64,000 nucleotides of DNA from Aquimarina sp. U1-2. Lineage in GTDB: Bacteria > Bacteroidota > Bacteroidia > Flavobacteriales > Flavobacteriaceae. Positions 47,306 to 56,673 of the stretch are shown here, in pieces (the first letter of the stretch is position 1; each line of letters opens with the position of its first letter). The notes under the pieces were generated by a model. It was not told the origin of the DNA. It ran no database searches and saw only the letters and a program-made list of their open reading frames with translations. The stretch spans positions 43,111 to 107,110 of the forward strand of contig NZ_JAGKIK010000013.1 of the NCBI RefSeq assembly GCF_017897595.1. The letters run 5' to 3'. A program made the position numbers and the translations under genes.

Positions 47306-47950
47306 TTAAGGAGCTAATCTATTTGTTATCCATGTTTTATTTTCAAGGGAATACAGAATACGATCATGCAAACGATTTGCTCTGCCTTGCCAAAATTCTA
47401 TAGTATTCGGGATTACCCTAAACCCTCCCCAAAATGGCGGTTTCGGTATATCTTTATTTTGATACTTATTTTCTAAAGACTGCAATGCTTGTTCAAGAGA
47501 TTCTCTAGACGAAATAATAGCGCTTTGGTCTGATGCCCATGCACCAAGTTGACTCCCTCTGGGTCTGGATGCAAAGTATTGCTCACTTTCTGACGTAGCA
47601 AGCTTTATAGCCTCTCCTTTAATGATAACCTGTCTTTCTACATTGGGCCAAAAAAAAGATAAACAAGTCTTTGGATTTTGCAATAGTGATTTTCCCTTTT
47701 CTGAACTGTAATTTGTGTAAAAAACGAAACCCTGTTCGTCATAATGTTTCAACAACACTACCCTATTTTTCGGAAAGCCATCTAGACCTATAGTGGCAAT
47801 CGTCATCGCATTAATTTCTTCAACACCACCGTCTTCTTCTACCTCTCTAAACCAATCAGAAAAGAGTTTCCATGGGGTATCAGGTAAATTGTCTTCACTT
47901 AAGGTATTTTTCTCGTAAGATTTTCTATAATCAGTAAGATCTCTGTTCAT
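47306..47950 (-). CDS. pdxH: Pyridoxamine 5'-phosphate oxidase
   Basis: A 214-aa FMN enzyme making pyridoxal 5'-phosphate from pyridoxine or pyridoxamine phosphate. It shows the family blocks ATIGLDGFPKNRVVLLKHYD, FVFYTNYSSEKGKSLLQNP, FFWPNVERQVIIKG, RPRGSQLGAWASDQS and the C-terminal IEFWQGRANRLHDRI. Normal length, all intact. It begins a minus-strand run that continues with rnz. Confidence 0.96.
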   Translation of the reverse strand: MNRDLTDYRKSYEKNTLSEDNLPDTPWKLFSDWFREVEEDGGVEEINAMTIATIGLDGFPKNRVVLLKHYDEQGFVFYTNYSSEKGKSLLQNPKTCLSFFWPNVERQVIIKGEAIKLATSESEQYFASRPRGSQLGAWASDQSAIISSRESLEQALQSLENKYQNKDIPKPPFWGGFRVIPNTIEFWQGRANRLHDRILYSLENKTWITNRLAP

Positions 47951-48050
47951 AATATGTCATTAGTATTCAAATGTACTATTTACTTGTGTAAATCGATTCC
48001 AAATATTATGATTTTAACCCAAATCATATGTAGAATTGGTATCACTTGTT

Positions 48051-48956
48051 TTAAAAAGTAAAAACCTTACCATCATCAGCTATTTCAACACGATCAAAAA
48101 TCGTTTTTGCTTCTTCGCGGAATAACTCAATATCACCATAGCGCGTAGAATAATGCCCTAAAATAAGTGTTCCTACATTTGCTTTTTTTGCAATTAAAGC
48201 AGCTTCTTTTGCAGAACTATGACCGGTTTTGGCACAGAGATGTTGATGTACCTCTAAAAATGTAGATTCATGATACAATACCGAACAGTTATGCAGTAAC
48301 GGAACTTTAGCTTCATCGTACTTCGTATCACTACAAAACGCATAACTTTTTACAGGTTTTGGATCTTCGGTAATATTTTTGTTCAAGACGACAGAACCAT
48401 CTTGTAACACCACGTCATTCCCTTTTTTTATGGATCGATAATAAGCGACATCAATATCATAATTCAGAACTTTACTCATCAACAGTTTTCTATCCCCGGG
48501 TTTTTCCTGAAACAGAAATCCATTGCAATATACCCTATGCTGTAAAGGAATGGTGCTAACTCTCACTTTTTCGTCTTCCAAGATCACTTCAGTATCCATA
48601 TTGGTAAGCTCATGAAAATGCAACGGATAGTCGGTCCATGAATTGGATAATTTTAATTGTAATGTGATTACTTCTTTAATTCCTTTAGGTCCATAGATAT
48701 GTAAAGGTGTTTCCCTGGTTAAAAGTCGAAAGGTCGATATCAAACCTATTAAACCAAAAAAATGGTCTCCATGCAAATGTGAAATAAAAATATGCTTTAT
48801 TCTTGAAAACTTAATTTTGTTTCGTCTTAGTTGTACTTGTGTGCCTTCACCACAATCAATAAGAAAGATGTGGTTATTGATTTCTAAAACCTGGGCAGTA
48901 GGATTGGTAAATGTTCTGGGTGTCGCCGAGTAACAGCCTAATATGGTAATTTTCAA
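48051..48956 (-). CDS. rnz: Ribonuclease Z
   Basis: A 301-aa metallo-beta-lactamase-fold endonuclease that matures tRNA 3' ends. The zinc motif HLHGDH occupies residues 60-65 within FISHLHGDHFFGLIGLI; a second ligand region is SVLYHESTF, and GHSSAKEAA, LGHYSTRY complete the family pattern. It lies about 120 bases downstream of the STAS-like gene and pyrB on the same strand, so they may share a transcript. Confidence 0.95.
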   Translation of the reverse strand: MKITILGCYSATPRTFTNPTAQVLEINNHIFLIDCGEGTQVQLRRNKIKFSRIKHIFISHLHGDHFFGLIGLISTFRLLTRETPLHIYGPKGIKEVITLQLKLSNSWTDYPLHFHELTNMDTEVILEDEKVRVSTIPLQHRVYCNGFLFQEKPGDRKLLMSKVLNYDIDVAYYRSIKKGNDVVLQDGSVVLNKNITEDPKPVKSYAFCSDTKYDEAKVPLLHNCSVLYHESTFLEVHQHLCAKTGHSSAKEAALIAKKANVGTLILGHYSTRYGDIELFREEAKTIFDRVEIADDGKVFTF

Positions 48957-49075
48957 ATTTAAGTTTTATTTAGAGCTAAATCAATATAAAATAACACAAA
49001 TCCTTATAGAAAAAACTTCGAATTTTTTCGTTAAAAAGCCTCGGTGTAATTAAGGCTAGCAGACAATCATTTAGA

Positions 49076-49411
49076 CTATTCGAAATCTAGATCCCTTTCG
49101 ATTTCCTCCATTTCTACCAAATCATAAGCTTCTTGTAAAGAAGGTACTATAGTAATCTCTTCTGGCACCTCTTCGTAAGAAACTTTATCGGTAACAATAA
49201 CAAAAGAGCGTTTGGCTGCTTTATGCTGGTTAGAAATCCTTAAGAATTCTTGAATATCCTTTGGTGAAATTTGCTGTAATGAAAAGAGATTAACAATGAT
49301 ATTATCGTTTTTAAGAACATCATATTTATTCTCTAGACCTTTTACAAACTCTACGATGGTTGTTTTCTCTTGGGTTATAATTGTTGTAGAACCTTCCTTA
49401 TTGAAAATCAT
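49076..49411 (-). CDS. STAS-like small protein
   Basis: A 111-aa soluble acidic protein. The layout (VVEFVKGLENKYDV, DNIIVNLFSLQQIS, EFLRISNQHKAAKRSFVIVTD, EEITIVPSLQEAYDLVEMEE) matches the alternating strands and helices of a STAS or anti-sigma-antagonist-like fold; the second strand lies where a regulatory serine would be. It starts 4 bases after pyrB and is followed by rnz, a linkage conserved in my recollection of Flavobacteriaceae, though I cannot check it. No catalytic residues are seen; the role is unknown. Confidence 0.6.
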   Translation of the reverse strand: MIFNKEGSTTIITQEKTTIVEFVKGLENKYDVLKNDNIIVNLFSLQQISPKDIQEFLRISNQHKAAKRSFVIVTDKVSYEEVPEEITIVPSLQEAYDLVEMEEIERDLDFE

Positions 49412-49415
49412 AAGT

Positions 49416-50345
49416 TTATCGTTTAATTTTTGACGCTAAAAGATATATAACTGCCATACGTATTGCAACTCCATTTTGTACCTGATCTAATATAATGGCC
49501 TGATTAGAATCTGCCACATCGCTCGTAATTTCTACGCCACGATTGATGGGTCCCGGATGCATGATTACAATTTCTTTATCTAAACTATCCAATACCTTTT
49601 TATCTACTCCAAATAGTTGTGTATATTCTCTTGATGAAGGAAAATAACTTATTTCCATTCGCTCATTTTGAACACGCAACATGTTTGCCACATCACACCA
49701 ATTAAGTGCTTTTCTCAAATTGGTTTCTACCGTAATACCAAGCTTGTCGATATATTTTGGCAATAAGGTTTTAGGACCACAAACTTTTACTTCGGCGCCT
49801 TGTAATTGTAGCGCAAATATATTCGATAGCGCTACTCGAGAATGGAGAATATCCCCAACTATAACTACCTTTTTTCCTTTTACTTCACCTAATCGTTCGC
49901 GTATAGAATACGTATCTAAGAGCGCCTGGGTAGGATGCTCATGTGCTCCGTCCCCGGCGTTTACAATACTGGCCCCTACATGTTTAGAAAGAAAAACACC
50001 AGCACCCGGATTAGGATGTCTCATAACCACCATATCTACTTTCATAGATAAAATATTATTGACCGTATCAATAAGCGTTTCTCCTTTTTTAACTGAAGAT
50101 GAGGCTGCAGAAAAATTAACAACATCGGCAGAAAGTCTTTTCTCGGCCAATTCAAAAGATAATCGTGTGCGCGTACTGTTTTCAAAAAAAAGGTTAGCAA
50201 TAGTAATATCTCGTAGTGATGGAACCTTTTTAATAGGTCTATTAATCACTTCTTTGAAATGATCAGCTGTCTCAAAAATCAAATCAATATCCTCCTTTTT
50301 CAGATACTTTATTCCTAATAAGTGGTTTACACTTAGTTCGCTCAT
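49416..50345 (-). CDS. pyrB: Aspartate carbamoyltransferase catalytic subunit
   Basis: A 309-aa enzyme joining carbamoyl phosphate and aspartate, the committed step of pyrimidine synthesis. The carbamoyl-phosphate loop STRTR is at residues 57-61 (FFENSTRTRLSFE), with GDGAHEHPTQALLD, VGDILHSRVA and MHPGPINRGVEI. It lies about 250 bases after pyrR on the same strand. Two hairpins occupy that gap, so transcription may be modulated between the genes. There is no pyrI nearby. Confidence 0.96.
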   Translation of the reverse strand: MSELSVNHLLGIKYLKKEDIDLIFETADHFKEVINRPIKKVPSLRDITIANLFFENSTRTRLSFELAEKRLSADVVNFSAASSSVKKGETLIDTVNNILSMKVDMVVMRHPNPGAGVFLSKHVGASIVNAGDGAHEHPTQALLDTYSIRERLGEVKGKKVVIVGDILHSRVALSNIFALQLQGAEVKVCGPKTLLPKYIDKLGITVETNLRKALNWCDVANMLRVQNERMEISYFPSSREYTQLFGVDKKVLDSLDKEIVIMHPGPINRGVEITSDVADSNQAIILDQVQNGVAIRMAVIYLLASKIKR

Positions 50346-50481
50346 TCTTCTACTTTCAAATATTTAGATACAATTAATTTAATATACTTATTGAAATTTA
50401 TTTAGTTTAACCGGGATTATCCGTTATAAAATCTACTACATTTTGAAAATCCTAAAACCTAACCTTACGATTACATTTTTA

Positions 50482-50520
50482 AGTTTAACCTTATCCCATC
50501 GACTCCACTCAGGTTAAACT
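50482..50520. repeat. Inverted repeat between pyrR and pyrB
   Basis: AGTTTAACC (50482-50490) and GGTTAAACT (50512-50520) are a perfect 9-bp inverted repeat with a 21-base loop that contains TCGACTCCACTCAGG. It may be a hairpin in the pyrR-pyrB transcript or a dispersed repeat. Confidence 0.5.
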
Positions 50521-50532
50521 GCTATGTCAAAA

Positions 50533-50565
50533 CTAAGAAAAAAGCAGGTTTTAATGCTTTTTCAA
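50533..50565 (-). terminator. Hairpin downstream of pyrR
   Basis: On the minus strand GAAAAAGC and GCTTTTTTC pair around ATTAAAACCT, giving a stem followed by T-rich sequence about 40 bases after the pyrR stop. A longer alternative stem GCAGG/CCTGC is also possible. Either would act as a terminator or attenuator before pyrB. Confidence 0.4.
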
Positions 50566-50599
50566 CCTTTATAACGAAGGTCTCCTGCATAAGTCTGAT

Positions 50600-51139
50600 T
50601 TAAGGATTAATTAAATATACTGCATCTTCTCCTTCATTTTCTACCCAGTGTACTTTCACTTTTTCTTGATTAATAGCATCCACCTGCCGACCTCTATAAT
50701 TAGGCTGTATAGGTAAGTGCCTGCTAAATCTTCTGTCGATTAGTGTTAGCAATTCTATTTCCAAAGGTCTTCCAAAAGATTGCACTGCAGTTAAGGCAGC
50801 TCTAATACTTCGGCCTGTATACAAAACATCATCAATAAAAACGACTCGCTTATCTTCTACTACAAAATCGATATGTGTTTTGTTGGCTTCTAATGGTTTC
50901 TCTCCTCGTCTAAAATCGTCTCGATAAAAAGTAATATCTAGATAACCTAGGCATACATTTGTAATTGTATAGTCATTCACCAAAATCTGTTTGATTCGAT
51001 CTGCCAAAAATGTACCTCTAGGTTGCACTCCAATAAGTACTGTATCTTTAAAGTGTGTATGATTTTCGATAAGTTGACAAGCCAAACGGTGCAGAATAAT
51101 ATCTATTTCTTTTGCACTAAGTAGTAGTTTTTGACTCAT
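50600..51139 (-). CDS. pyrR: Pyr operon regulator / uracil phosphoribosyltransferase PyrR
   Basis: A 179-aa phosphoribosyltransferase. The PRPP-binding motif VVFIDDVLYTGRS spans residues 99-111, with GVQPRGTFLADR and QPNYRGRQVDAIN matching the PyrR family. In Firmicutes PyrR binds pyr mRNA to cause attenuation; in Bacteroidota the regulatory role is less established, but pyrB follows on the same strand with hairpins between. Normal length. A TATTTTTG promoter element lies 27 bases upstream. Confidence 0.92.
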   Translation of the reverse strand: MSQKLLLSAKEIDIILHRLACQLIENHTHFKDTVLIGVQPRGTFLADRIKQILVNDYTITNVCLGYLDITFYRDDFRRGEKPLEANKTHIDFVVEDKRVVFIDDVLYTGRSIRAALTAVQSFGRPLEIELLTLIDRRFSRHLPIQPNYRGRQVDAINQEKVKVHWVENEGEDAVYLINP

Positions 51140-51165
51140 AATTACCCAAATGAAACTTTGGAGTA

Positions 51166-51173
51166 CAAAAATA
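51166..51173 (-). promoter_or_regulatory. Likely pyrR -7 promoter element
   Basis: Minus-strand TATTTTTG matches TAnnTTTG and would start transcription near 51159, twenty bases before pyrR. No good -33 element is at the expected distance. Confidence 0.35.
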
Positions 51174-51299
51174 AGGAAAAATTAGAATTTTAACACATTA
51201 TGAGTCTTAGAACTTTAACTCACTATATGCATTAGAAAATCTTTTTTGCTTCAGTTATCCTACGCGAGGTCGAAAGAGTATTTTTAGGTGCATTAAACA

Positions 51300-51319
51300 G
51301 GTCTCGACTGCGCTCGACC
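51300..51319. repeat. TCGACTGCGCTCGA dispersed palindrome
   Basis: GGTCTCGACTGCGCTCGACC is a short palindrome-like sequence in the 394-bp gap between pyrR and rpsA. A similar word, TCGACTCCACTCAGG, is in the loop of the repeat at 50482-50520. Words of this type are dispersed in many Bacteroidota genomes. The rest of the gap holds no gene. Confidence 0.4.
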
Positions 51320-51481
51320 AGACAGGCGAAAGTAAATGAATACTATTCAATAAAATAATCATCGAACTCGGGATAATACCCGTTATACTTTAAAATTGTT
51401 CAAATAAAAAGCAGTCATTTTTTGTTTAGACAAAAAAACTCAATCATAGTTGTAGCTATGGATACAGTACAAACCAAAATC

Positions 51482-51512
51482 AAAAAGGCCGTTTATAACA
51501 AACGACCTTTTT
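51482..51512 (-). terminator. Intrinsic terminator of rpsA
   Basis: AAAAAGG-C-CGTTT and AAACG-A-CCTTTTT form a stem with a single mismatch and a short loop, with A and T runs at either side. It begins 22 bases after the rpsA stop on the minus strand. Confidence 0.7.
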
Positions 51513-51533
51513 TTATTTTGAAAGGAAGAAGAA

Positions 51534-53360
51534 CTACTTCCCTCCTTTTTCCATTTTTGCTTTCAAATCAGCTAGTGCATCGATATCACCAAGCGTAGTT
51601 TTTTCTGCTGAATTTGCAGCAGCCTTCTTTGCAGCTTGCTTCACGATTTTAGCTTCCTCTTCTCTAAACAATGCAGTATGAGAAGCTACCACTCTTTTGA
51701 ATTCTTTATTAAATTCTATAATCTGGAATTCTGCTTCTTCACCTTTTTTGATTTTACTTCCGTCCTCTTTCTCTAGATGGCGAGAAGGTACAAAAGCAAC
51801 GATATTATCGTTAAATTCGATAGTAGCACCTTTATCTACAATATCTGCAATTTTTGCAGTATGTTTGGTTCCTACACCAAATTCAGTCTCATAGGTATCC
51901 CATGGATTATCCTCAGTTTGTTTGTGACCTAAACTTAGTTTACGTCCTTCAACATCAAGTTCTAGAACAATCACATCTAGTGTATCACCAACGTTAGTAA
52001 AGTCTGATGGGTGCTTGATTTTCTTGGTCCAAGAAAGGTCCGAGATATAAATAAGTCCATCAATTCCTTCTTCTAACTCAACAAAAACACCAAAGTTTGT
52101 AAAGTTTCTTACTATACCGCTATGCTTAGAACCTACAGGATACTTAGAGGTAATATCTGTCCAAGGATCCGGAGTTAATTGCTTGATACCTAACGACATC
52201 TTACGCTCTTCTCTATCCAAAGTCAGAATAACAGCTTCTACCTGATCCCCTACTTTTACAAAGTCTTGTGCAGAACGTAAATGAGTAGACCATGACATTT
52301 CAGAAACGTGAATTAATCCTTCTACACCTTCTTCTACTTCTATAAAAGCACCGTAATCTGCGATAACTACAACTTTTCCTTTCACCTTATCACCTACTTT
52401 AAGTTCTTTATCAAGAGCTTCCCATGGGTGAGGTTTCAATTGCTTAAGACCTAGCTGAATACGTGTTTTGGCTTCGTCAAAGTCTAAAATTACTACGTTT
52501 AGTTTCTGGTCAAGTTCTACAATCTCATTAGGATGATTGATTCGTGACCAAGAAAGATCTGTGATATGAATAAGTCCGTCAACGCCTCCAAGATCAACAA
52601 ATACACCGTAAGAAGTAACATTCTTAACAGTACCTTCTAATACCTGACCTTTTTCTAGCTGACCGATAATTTCTTTCTTCTGCTCCTCGATATCTGCCTC
52701 GATAAGTGCTTTGTGAGAAACTACTACATTTTTGAATTCGTGGTTAATTTTTACCACTTTAAATTCCATAGTTTTTCCAACATAAGCATCATAATCACGG
52801 ATAGGCTTTACATCGATCTGAGAACCTGGCAGGAAGGCTTCAATTCCAAATACATCAACGATCATTCCTCCTTTGGTTCTGCATTTTACAAACCCATTTA
52901 CGATTTCGCCAGTATCATGAGCGGCATTAACTCTATCCCATGCTTTGATAACACGAGCTTTACGATGAGATAAGATCAATTGACCTGTAGCATCTTCACG
53001 TACATCGATTAACACCTCTACCTTATCACCTACTTTTAGATCAGGGTTATAGCGAAATTCGTTCAGCGAGATAACACCTTCACTTTTAGCATTAATATCA
53101 ATAATAGCATCTCGATCTGTAATATTAATCACAGTACCGTCTACTACTTCGTCATTAAGGGTATCTACAAAATTCTCTGCTACTAACTTTTCAAACTCTT
53201 CGAGTTTAGAATCAGCAATAGGATCAATACCCTCTTCGTAATTATGCCAGTTAAAATCTTTTAAAAATTGCTCAGGATTTTCTTGTTGTGGAGATACAGC
53301 AGGAGCTGCATTTTTAGTTTCCACTTCCTGAACGTCTGCGTTTTTAGTTTCTTCAGACAT
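51534..53360 (-). CDS. rpsA: 30S ribosomal protein S1
   Basis: A 608-aa RNA-binding protein with six S1 domains. The best repeats read KNVTSYGVFVDLGGVDGLIH, then IADYGAFIEVEEGVEGLIHV and RNFTNFGVFVELEEGIDGLI, each followed by a -DLSW or -EMSW. The N-terminal extension (residues 1-55) is acidic and low complexity. S1 helps mRNA binding on the 30S subunit, important in Bacteroidota where Shine-Dalgarno sequences are weak. A well-formed promoter lies 117 bases upstream, giving a leader of about 110 nt. Lone gene ended by an intrinsic terminator. Confidence 0.97.
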   Translation of the reverse strand: MSEETKNADVQEVETKNAAPAVSPQQENPEQFLKDFNWHNYEEGIDPIADSKLEEFEKLVAENFVDTLNDEVVDGTVINITDRDAIIDINAKSEGVISLNEFRYNPDLKVGDKVEVLIDVREDATGQLILSHRKARVIKAWDRVNAAHDTGEIVNGFVKCRTKGGMIVDVFGIEAFLPGSQIDVKPIRDYDAYVGKTMEFKVVKINHEFKNVVVSHKALIEADIEEQKKEIIGQLEKGQVLEGTVKNVTSYGVFVDLGGVDGLIHITDLSWSRINHPNEIVELDQKLNVVILDFDEAKTRIQLGLKQLKPHPWEALDKELKVGDKVKGKVVVIADYGAFIEVEEGVEGLIHVSEMSWSTHLRSAQDFVKVGDQVEAVILTLDREERKMSLGIKQLTPDPWTDITSKYPVGSKHSGIVRNFTNFGVFVELEEGIDGLIYISDLSWTKKIKHPSDFTNVGDTLDVIVLELDVEGRKLSLGHKQTEDNPWDTYETEFGVGTKHTAKIADIVDKGATIEFNDNIVAFVPSRHLEKEDGSKIKKGEEAEFQIIEFNKEFKRVVASHTALFREEEAKIVKQAAKKAAANSAEKTTLGDIDALADLKAKMEKGGK

Positions 53361-53476
53361 TGAAGATTAAATTTGTATCCTGTACAGTATTGAGAATCAA
53401 AGCGAAAACTATACAGAAGCGTTAAAATTAATTATATGTATCCTTTTTAGATTCTCTTATTCACCAAAAAGGAGTG

Positions 53477-53508
53477 CAAAAATACAATAAGTTCTAATCA
53501 ATTACAAA
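53477..53508 (-). promoter_or_regulatory. rpsA promoter
   Basis: On the minus strand TTTG (53508-53505), a 20-base spacer, then TATTTTTG (53484-53477). Both elements match the Bacteroidota consensus and spacing exactly, the best promoter in the window. Transcription should begin near 53470, leaving a leader of about 110 nt that could carry S1 autoregulation. Confidence 0.6.
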
Positions 53509-53518
53509 TCCTCATTTA

Positions 53519-54559
53519 TCAATTATTTTTTTTGATCGCTTTACTTATTTTCTTCTTTAAGTCTTCGATATGCTTCGGTTTTAAATTACTTGAAAGACCC
53601 GTTATATAATCACGATAAATAATTTCTCCAGTTTTGGAATTGACTACTTCCAGAAACCTCTCTGAATTCATTCTTGCATACCTCACATAATAAAATTCTT
53701 CGCCTTTCAAAATTTTAGCACTTATATGTTCTTCCGACATTACTTCATATTCGAAAGTATAATTTTTGAAAAGTTTAGATATATAGTCTTCTTTTTTATC
53801 TCCAACAGGTATATAGAAAGTAGGATTTATTTTATTATCTAAATAGGATGGTACAAATAGTTTTGTAGTCGACAAATTTTTTAGCTCTGGCAGATAACTA
53901 TTATCATATAACCAATACTCTTGTTCACTCTCTATCAACGAATTAACTTTCTGAAAATAATTTTTTAAAAATCCGGGGTTATAATTGTAAAACATATCAT
54001 CTGAGTATATTTTACTCTTAGTTATTACTATCTTGTCATTTATAACTTTATCTATGTCTCCCCATGCATCACCTTTAGGGTAAATATAAAAGCGGGCGAT
54101 TGGAATTTCGTATTTATTTAAAATTTTCTGAAATTTTCTTTCTTTTTGTTTAGAAGTTATATTCTTAAGTTTATCTAGTATTTTTTCATTGTCGTACATG
54201 TTAAAATCAATATATATATATCTTCTAATACTAATACTTCCACTTTTTCTAGTAATTTCTTTTTGGAATGCCCCTATATGAACTATTGAATTATCATCAT
54301 TCAAATAATCCTCTATATTGAAATTATTGATATCCGCAATAATATAAGGAGTAACAGTCCATACCTCATTTAATATAGCCTTGTAAGCCTCTTGATCATA
54401 AAATTTAGATAGAACAAAAACTGTTGTAGTGTTTTTAAAACGTTGAAAAGTTTTAGAATCTATTTTCCCTACTTTTCCATAATGCTTGGAACTTACTGAA
54501 ACTTGAGAAAAAGTCTTTGTAACAACAATGACCAATATAAGTAAAACCCTGATTTTCAT
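53519..54559 (-). CDS. Exported protein of unknown function at the end of a type IX-linked cluster
   Basis: A 346-aa protein with a Sec signal peptide (MKIRVLLILVIVVTKTFSQ), so periplasmic or surface. The body is lysine- and tyrosine-rich with alternating strands (RRYIYIDFNMYDNEK, RFYIYPKGDAWGDIDKVI, PTFYIPVGDKKEDY) and ends in a basic helix (EDLKKKISKAIKKNN). No known domain is recognised. It follows the OmpA gene by 20 bases on the same strand, so it is probably co-expressed with the PorP/SprF-OmpA group and may be a partner. Confidence 0.6.
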   Translation of the reverse strand: MKIRVLLILVIVVTKTFSQVSVSSKHYGKVGKIDSKTFQRFKNTTTVFVLSKFYDQEAYKAILNEVWTVTPYIIADINNFNIEDYLNDDNSIVHIGAFQKEITRKSGSISIRRYIYIDFNMYDNEKILDKLKNITSKQKERKFQKILNKYEIPIARFYIYPKGDAWGDIDKVINDKIVITKSKIYSDDMFYNYNPGFLKNYFQKVNSLIESEQEYWLYDNSYLPELKNLSTTKLFVPSYLDNKINPTFYIPVGDKKEDYISKLFKNYTFEYEVMSEEHISAKILKGEEFYYVRYARMNSERFLEVVNSKTGEIIYRDYITGLSSNLKPKHIEDLKKKISKAIKKNN

Positions 54560-54579
54560 AATATTATTTTAAAATTGAT

Positions 54580-56673
54580 TTAATACTTCACTATTTCGAA
54601 TTCACTTCGTCTGTTGGTTTGGTGATCTTCTTCAGAACATACTTTGTTATCACAATCAATGAGTGGTTGTGACTCTCCAAAACCTATAAATTGAATTCTT
54701 CGAGCATTTACATACCCTACAAGCGCCAGATAATTTCTGGTAGATTCTGCTCTTTTTTCAGAAAGTACTTGATTGTAAGAATCTGTACCTCTACTATCGG
54801 TATGTGAACTGATTTTAATATAAACCGATTTATATTTTTCAAGTTTGGCTGCTAGTTCATCTAATACCCTTTTCGAATCAGAACGAATATTCCATTTATC
54901 ATAATCGAAATAAATAGGTGGCATTTTAAAAAACAACCTACCGTCTTTTTCTATTACTGGTGGGCCTTCGGTATCTTCCAGAAGTGTTTCTCTCAGTTTT
55001 GCTTTGGTAATTTCTGTTGACCTTAACTTCGTTTCTGTGTGTATGTTTGTACTAGTTATTTCGTTTGTCTTTGTATTACTTTCACTACTACTATTGGTGT
55101 TTTTACGTTTAACATTCTCGGTACTTGTAATATCTGTTCCCTTATCCAGATAAATTACATAAATCGCTTCGTCTTTTTCTTTGACAAGTACTACTTTAGT
55201 TTTGGTTTTATAGCCTGGAGCGGCTGCTTTGAAATTGTATTTTCCAGGGAATAATTTAATATCAAAAGCAGCGATAGCATCTAACTGACTTTCATATAAT
55301 TTTTCATTATTAGTATCAAAAAGAACTACATCTGCATTAGCTATATACCCATCATTTGCAAAATCTCTTACCTCGAACCTGGTTCTGTATTCTCTTGGAA
55401 AAATTTCTCCTATCTGCGTGAATTCATAGATGTCATCACTTCCCTTTTTCCTGTTAGAGGCAAAAAAACCATCAGTTGCGTTGTAATATGACAACGAAAA
55501 ATCATCAAAACTCGAATTAATAGGAGCTCCCAGATTAATCGGGGTATTAAATTTTCCTTGCTTTGCTTCAGCAACGAAAATGTCCATCATACCTAATCCC
55601 AGATGACCATTTGAAGAAAAAAACAAATGTCCGTCGTTCGAGATAAATGGAAACTGCTCTCTGTTTTCGGTATTGATATTTGGTCCTAAATTAATAGGTT
55701 GACCAAAGGTTCCATCTACATTCACAGTTACATAATACAGATCAAAATCACCATAACCTCCCGGCATATTCGAGGCAAAATACAATTTTGATCCGTCTAC
55801 AGAGATCGAGGGATGCTCTATAGAATACTGTGTATGGTTAAATTCTAATTTTTCTGGTACCGACCATGTACCCTCAACCTTAATTGATTTATAGAGATGA
55901 ATAGCATTATTGTTTAGGCTGTCATATTTCTTTTTACCTTTTTCGGCATTGCTTTTTGAAAGATAAATTGTATTACCGTCATTCGAGAAACAGAAATTAC
56001 CTTCATGCAATTTAGAGTTAATAGCTTCTGAAATAGAAGTGATCTCTGAAACTGGTTGATTTTTGTCATCAACACTAACTTTGTAGATATCAAGAAATGG
56101 ACGATGCGTCCATTTATACTTTTTATCAAGAACACCGTGAGGAAAGCGATCAGTAGTAAAATAAACTGTACTATCTTTTTTAATTGCTCCAAATTCTGAA
56201 GCTTCTGAATTAAAGCTGATGGGTGCAATTTTGTAATCATCATCTTTTAATTTGAAATCTTCAATAATAGCAATAGCTTCTGATGTATTAAAGTTTTCCT
56301 GACTTCTTTCTTCAGTATAGGTAGCGAGATATTTTATTGCTTTGTCATACTCCCCCAAGGCAGAAACCACCTGATACATCATATAATTATATCGATTGTC
56401 GTAGGTCTTATCACGGTTATAAAATTTTCCTGAAGTTAGATACCTTAAATATCGATATGCTTTTCTGAATTGAAAGGTGTTATAGTAGGAAGTACTTATA
56501 TTTTCTAAAATATGCTTAGTATATCCTTCTCTATTCAATTCTTCTTCATATTGTTTAGCTGCGTTTATATAATCGCCTTGTTCAAAAAAGCGATCAGCCC
56601 TACTCTTTCTTTGTGAAACTACAATTTGAGTTGCCAATAACAACAATACGAGTATTATTTTTGTATTTGCCAT
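54580..56673 (-). CDS. OmpA-family protein with TPR and PD40 repeats (type IX-associated)
   Basis: A 697-aa exported protein. After a signal peptide come TPR-like helices (about 25-140), a PD40/WD40-like propeller (about 190-420, with SVDGSKLYFASNMPGGYG and ISNDGHLFFSSNG), a carboxypeptidase-regulatory-like domain (about 430-515) and a C-terminal OmpA domain (about 580-697: IYFDYDKWNIRSDSKRVLDE, SSHTDSRG, GFGESQP). This layout is that of OmpA proteins paired with PorP/SprF, where it ties the type IX secretion or adhesin-anchoring apparatus to peptidoglycan. It starts one base after porP/sprF. Confidence 0.9.
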   Translation of the reverse strand: MANTKIILVLLLLATQIVVSQRKSRADRFFEQGDYINAAKQYEEELNREGYTKHILENISTSYYNTFQFRKAYRYLRYLTSGKFYNRDKTYDNRYNYMMYQVVSALGEYDKAIKYLATYTEERSQENFNTSEAIAIIEDFKLKDDDYKIAPISFNSEASEFGAIKKDSTVYFTTDRFPHGVLDKKYKWTHRPFLDIYKVSVDDKNQPVSEITSISEAINSKLHEGNFCFSNDGNTIYLSKSNAEKGKKKYDSLNNNAIHLYKSIKVEGTWSVPEKLEFNHTQYSIEHPSISVDGSKLYFASNMPGGYGDFDLYYVTVNVDGTFGQPINLGPNINTENREQFPFISNDGHLFFSSNGHLGLGMMDIFVAEAKQGKFNTPINLGAPINSSFDDFSLSYYNATDGFFASNRKKGSDDIYEFTQIGEIFPREYRTRFEVRDFANDGYIANADVVLFDTNNEKLYESQLDAIAAFDIKLFPGKYNFKAAAPGYKTKTKVVLVKEKDEAIYVIYLDKGTDITSTENVKRKNTNSSSESNTKTNEITSTNIHTETKLRSTEITKAKLRETLLEDTEGPPVIEKDGRLFFKMPPIYFDYDKWNIRSDSKRVLDELAAKLEKYKSVYIKISSHTDSRGTDSYNQVLSEKRAESTRNYLALVGYVNARRIQFIGFGESQPLIDCDNKVCSEEDHQTNRRSEFEIVKY

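Noticed and set aside
49681..50262. 193-codon ORF antisense to pyrB
   Set aside because: Long open frame is a mirror of a real gene; pyrB has all family motifs.
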